Assembly (NCBI GenBank): GCA_020248405.1
Contig: JADCHQ010000001.1
Location: 62,001 to 126,000, forward strand
From: Rhodocyclaceae bacterium
Lineage (GTDB): Bacteria; Pseudomonadota; Gammaproteobacteria; Burkholderiales; Ga0077523
Length of the DNA: 64,000 nucleotides
Direction: 5' to 3'
The notes beneath the pieces are model-generated. The model was not told the origin of the DNA and made no database searches. It worked only from the letters and a program-made list of their open reading frames with translations. Below are positions 61,281 through 64,000 of the stretch, piece by piece (within the stretch, counting starts at the first letter, position 1; each line of letters opens with the position of its first letter). Position numbers and translations under genes: made by a program.

Positions 61281-62497
61281 TCTTCGCCATGCTGCGCGAG
61301 GCCTGGCTCGCCATGGGGGCGAACAAGCTGCGCACCTTCCTCACCATGCTGGGCATGATGATCGGCGTGGCAGCCGTGGTGATCATGCTGGCGGTGGGCC
61401 AGGGGGCGCAGCGCGCCGTGCGGCAGTCCATCGCCACCCTGGGCACCAACCTGTTTATGGTGGTGTCCAGCTTCTCCAGCGCGGGCGGGGTGCGCGGCGG
61501 CGCCGGCAGCGCCCCCACCCTCACCCTGGCCGACGCCGCCGCGCTGGCCGAGTTGCCCAGCGTGGGCGATGTGGCGCCCATGCAGCCGGGCACTTCGCAA
61601 CTGGTGGCCGGCGCGGCCAACTGGAACACCCAGGTGTTCGGCGTGACGGCCAGCTACTTCGGGGTGCGCGACTGGCAGCTCGCCTGGGGCGACCCCATCA
61701 CCGACACCGACGTGCGCCTGGCCACCCGCGTGGCGGTGCTGGGGCAGACGGTGGCCGACCGGCTGTTCGGCGACGACGATCCGGTGGGCCGCTCCCTGCG
61801 CATCCGCAATGTGCCCTTCGTGGTGGCGGGCGTGCTGGCGGCCAAGGGTCAGAGCTTCGACGGCCGCGACCAGGACGACACGGTGCTCATTCCCCTGTCC
61901 ACGGCGCAGCGCAAGGTGTTCGGCGCCACGGTGCCCAACAGCGTGCGCATGATCATGGTGCAGGCCGTCTCAGAGCGCGCCATGGCCCAGGCCGAGGCGG
62001 ACATGACCGCGCTGCTGCGCGAGCGCCACCGGCTGGCCGAGGGCGTGGAAAACGACTTCACGGTGCGCAACCTCGCCGCTGCCGCCGAGGTGCAGGCCCA
62101 GACCACCCGCGTGCTGTCCGTGCTGCTGGGCGCCGTGGCGGCCGTGTCGCTGGTGGTGGGCGGCATCGGCATCATGAACATCATGCTGGTGTCGGTGACC
62201 GAGCGCACCCGCGAGATCGGCATCCGTATGGCCATTGGCGCGCGCCGCCGCGACATCCTGCTGCAGTTCCTGGCCGAGGCGGTGTTCGTGTCGGTGCTGG
62301 GCTGCCTGATCGGCGTGGCCCTGGGCGTGGGCGGCGCCAGCGTGGCGGCGCGCTTCACGGGCATGGCCGCGGAGGTGACCAGCGCCTCCATTGTGCTGGC
62401 CTTCGGCGTGGCGGCCTGCGTGGGCATCTTCTTCGGCTTCTACCCGGCCCGCAAGGCCGCCTACCTGGAGCCCATCGAGGCCCTGCGCTACCAGTAA
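61277..62497 (+). CDS. MacB-like ABC permease (FtsX/MacB domain)
   Basis: A 406-residue permease with the mechanotransmission topology: one N-terminal helix (TFLTMLGMMIGVAAVVIMLA), a large periplasmic MacB-core domain (about residues 45-270), and three C-terminal helices (near 285, 335 and 370). The ERTREIGIRMAIGARRRDIL coupling stretch is typical. It exports macrolides, peptides, siderophores or lipoproteins in known systems; the substrate here is unknown. Translation starts with GTG at 61277, overlapping the ATPase stop (GTGA). Confidence 0.93.
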
Positions 62498-62508
62498 GGG
62501 CGCGGGCT

Positions 62509-63603
<1,095 letters not shown>

Positions 63604-63671
63604 GGGGGGCAGTGTAGCCCTCCACCGGCCTTGATCGGCGTCAATCGCCACCGCCCCGCGCACCCCGTACC

Positions 63672-64000
63672 ATGGCGACCATGATCCCCGGCGTCCGCAG
63701 CGCCCGGACAGGCGCGCCGCGCGCGCGCCGCTCCGGCCCCATCCTCCCCGCGCTGCTGCCCCTGGCCGCCTGCGCTGCGCTGCTGCTGGCACCCTGCGCC
63801 CCCGCCCAGGACATCGCCCTGTCCCCCGATCAGGCCCGCGCCCTGGGCGTGACAGTGCAAGCGCCGGCGGCCGAATCCGGCGGCGAGGTGGTGGGCCTGG
63901 CGGCCGAAGTGATGGTGCCCAACAACCAGCTGCACGTGGTAAGCACGCCGCTGCCCGGATTGGTGGAATCCATCCACGTGGCCGTGAACGAGCGCGTGCG
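63672..64000 (+). CDS. periplasmic adaptor of an RND-type efflux system, N-terminal part only
   Basis: The first about 110 residues of a CzcB/CusB-like membrane-fusion protein, cut by the window end. After a long basic N-terminus (RTGAPRARRSG) comes a signal or lipoprotein-like segment (LPLAACAALLLAPCAPAQ). The mature start IALSPDQARALGVTVQAPA and AEVMVPNNQLHVVSTPLPGLVESIHVAVNERV form the first lipoyl-like half motif typical of heavy-metal RND adaptors. The ATG may be at 63672 or 63681. Substrate unknown; metal efflux is a guess from the family. Confidence 0.75.
   Translation, partial: MATMIPGVRSARTGAPRARRSGPILPALLPLAACAALLLAPCAPAQDIALSPDQARALGVTVQAPAAESGGEVVGLAAEVMVPNNQLHVVSTPLPGLVESIHVAVNERV

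Overview
The window is gene-dense, very GC-rich DNA with short intergenic gaps and no tRNA, rRNA, CRISPR array, IS element or prophage that I could see. Gene families and gene order point to a betaproteobacterium (Burkholderiales or Rhodocyclales type): CysI plus a DUF934 partner with no CysJ, an Fe-S type APS reductase for CysH, a CysB-type LysR regulator, and glcDEF beside GarR and a MOFRL glycerate kinase. I cannot name the genus.

Layout. (1) 1-13114, all minus strand: a fatty-acid beta-oxidation block with a hydroxyacyl-CoA dehydrogenase/enoyl-CoA hydratase (cut by the window edge), FadL-type porin, YciA thioesterase, SDR, FadE, a small secreted protein, a second acyl-CoA dehydrogenase, EtfA/EtfB and an acyl-CoA ligase. 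No thiolase is in view. (2) 13395-30404: sulfur assimilation. Sulfate enters through a porin, Sbp and CysTWA, is activated by CysDN, reduced by APS reductase (CysH) and siroheme sulfite reductase (CysI/DUF934), and the sulfide is fixed by MetY. Siroheme genes cobA and a CbiX-type chelatase flank the block; YezD, a U-type Fe-S scaffold, a 1-Cys peroxiredoxin and CysB sit with it. Three of its promoters share one architecture. (3) 30426-34398: a Gld-type ABC exporter with His-rich accessory proteins. (4) 34577-40423: a metallo-beta-lactamase-fold lactonase-like protein, a methyltransferase, a giant DUF2339 membrane protein, and a small periplasmic protein built from three 38-residue repeats, each with four histidines spaced exactly seven residues apart. 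(5) 40575-46793: glycolate/glyoxylate use (tartronate semialdehyde reductase, glycerate kinase, GlcDEF). (6) 46786-54225: a hypothetical gene, then a substrate-binding protein, response regulator and histidine kinase, divergent from a TonB receptor and a periplasmic beta-propeller across a symmetric array of CGGGA palindromes. (7) 54322-62497: COG3014/YcfL/LpoB-like lipoproteins, an unknown secreted protein, and a TolC/MacA/MacB efflux set. (8) 62509-64000: QueG and the start of an RND-type adaptor.

The strongest candidates for something new are the heptad-histidine protein at 39974-40423, the two-component/TonB/beta-propeller module with its operator array at 50632-50757, and the shared sulfur-promoter architecture.
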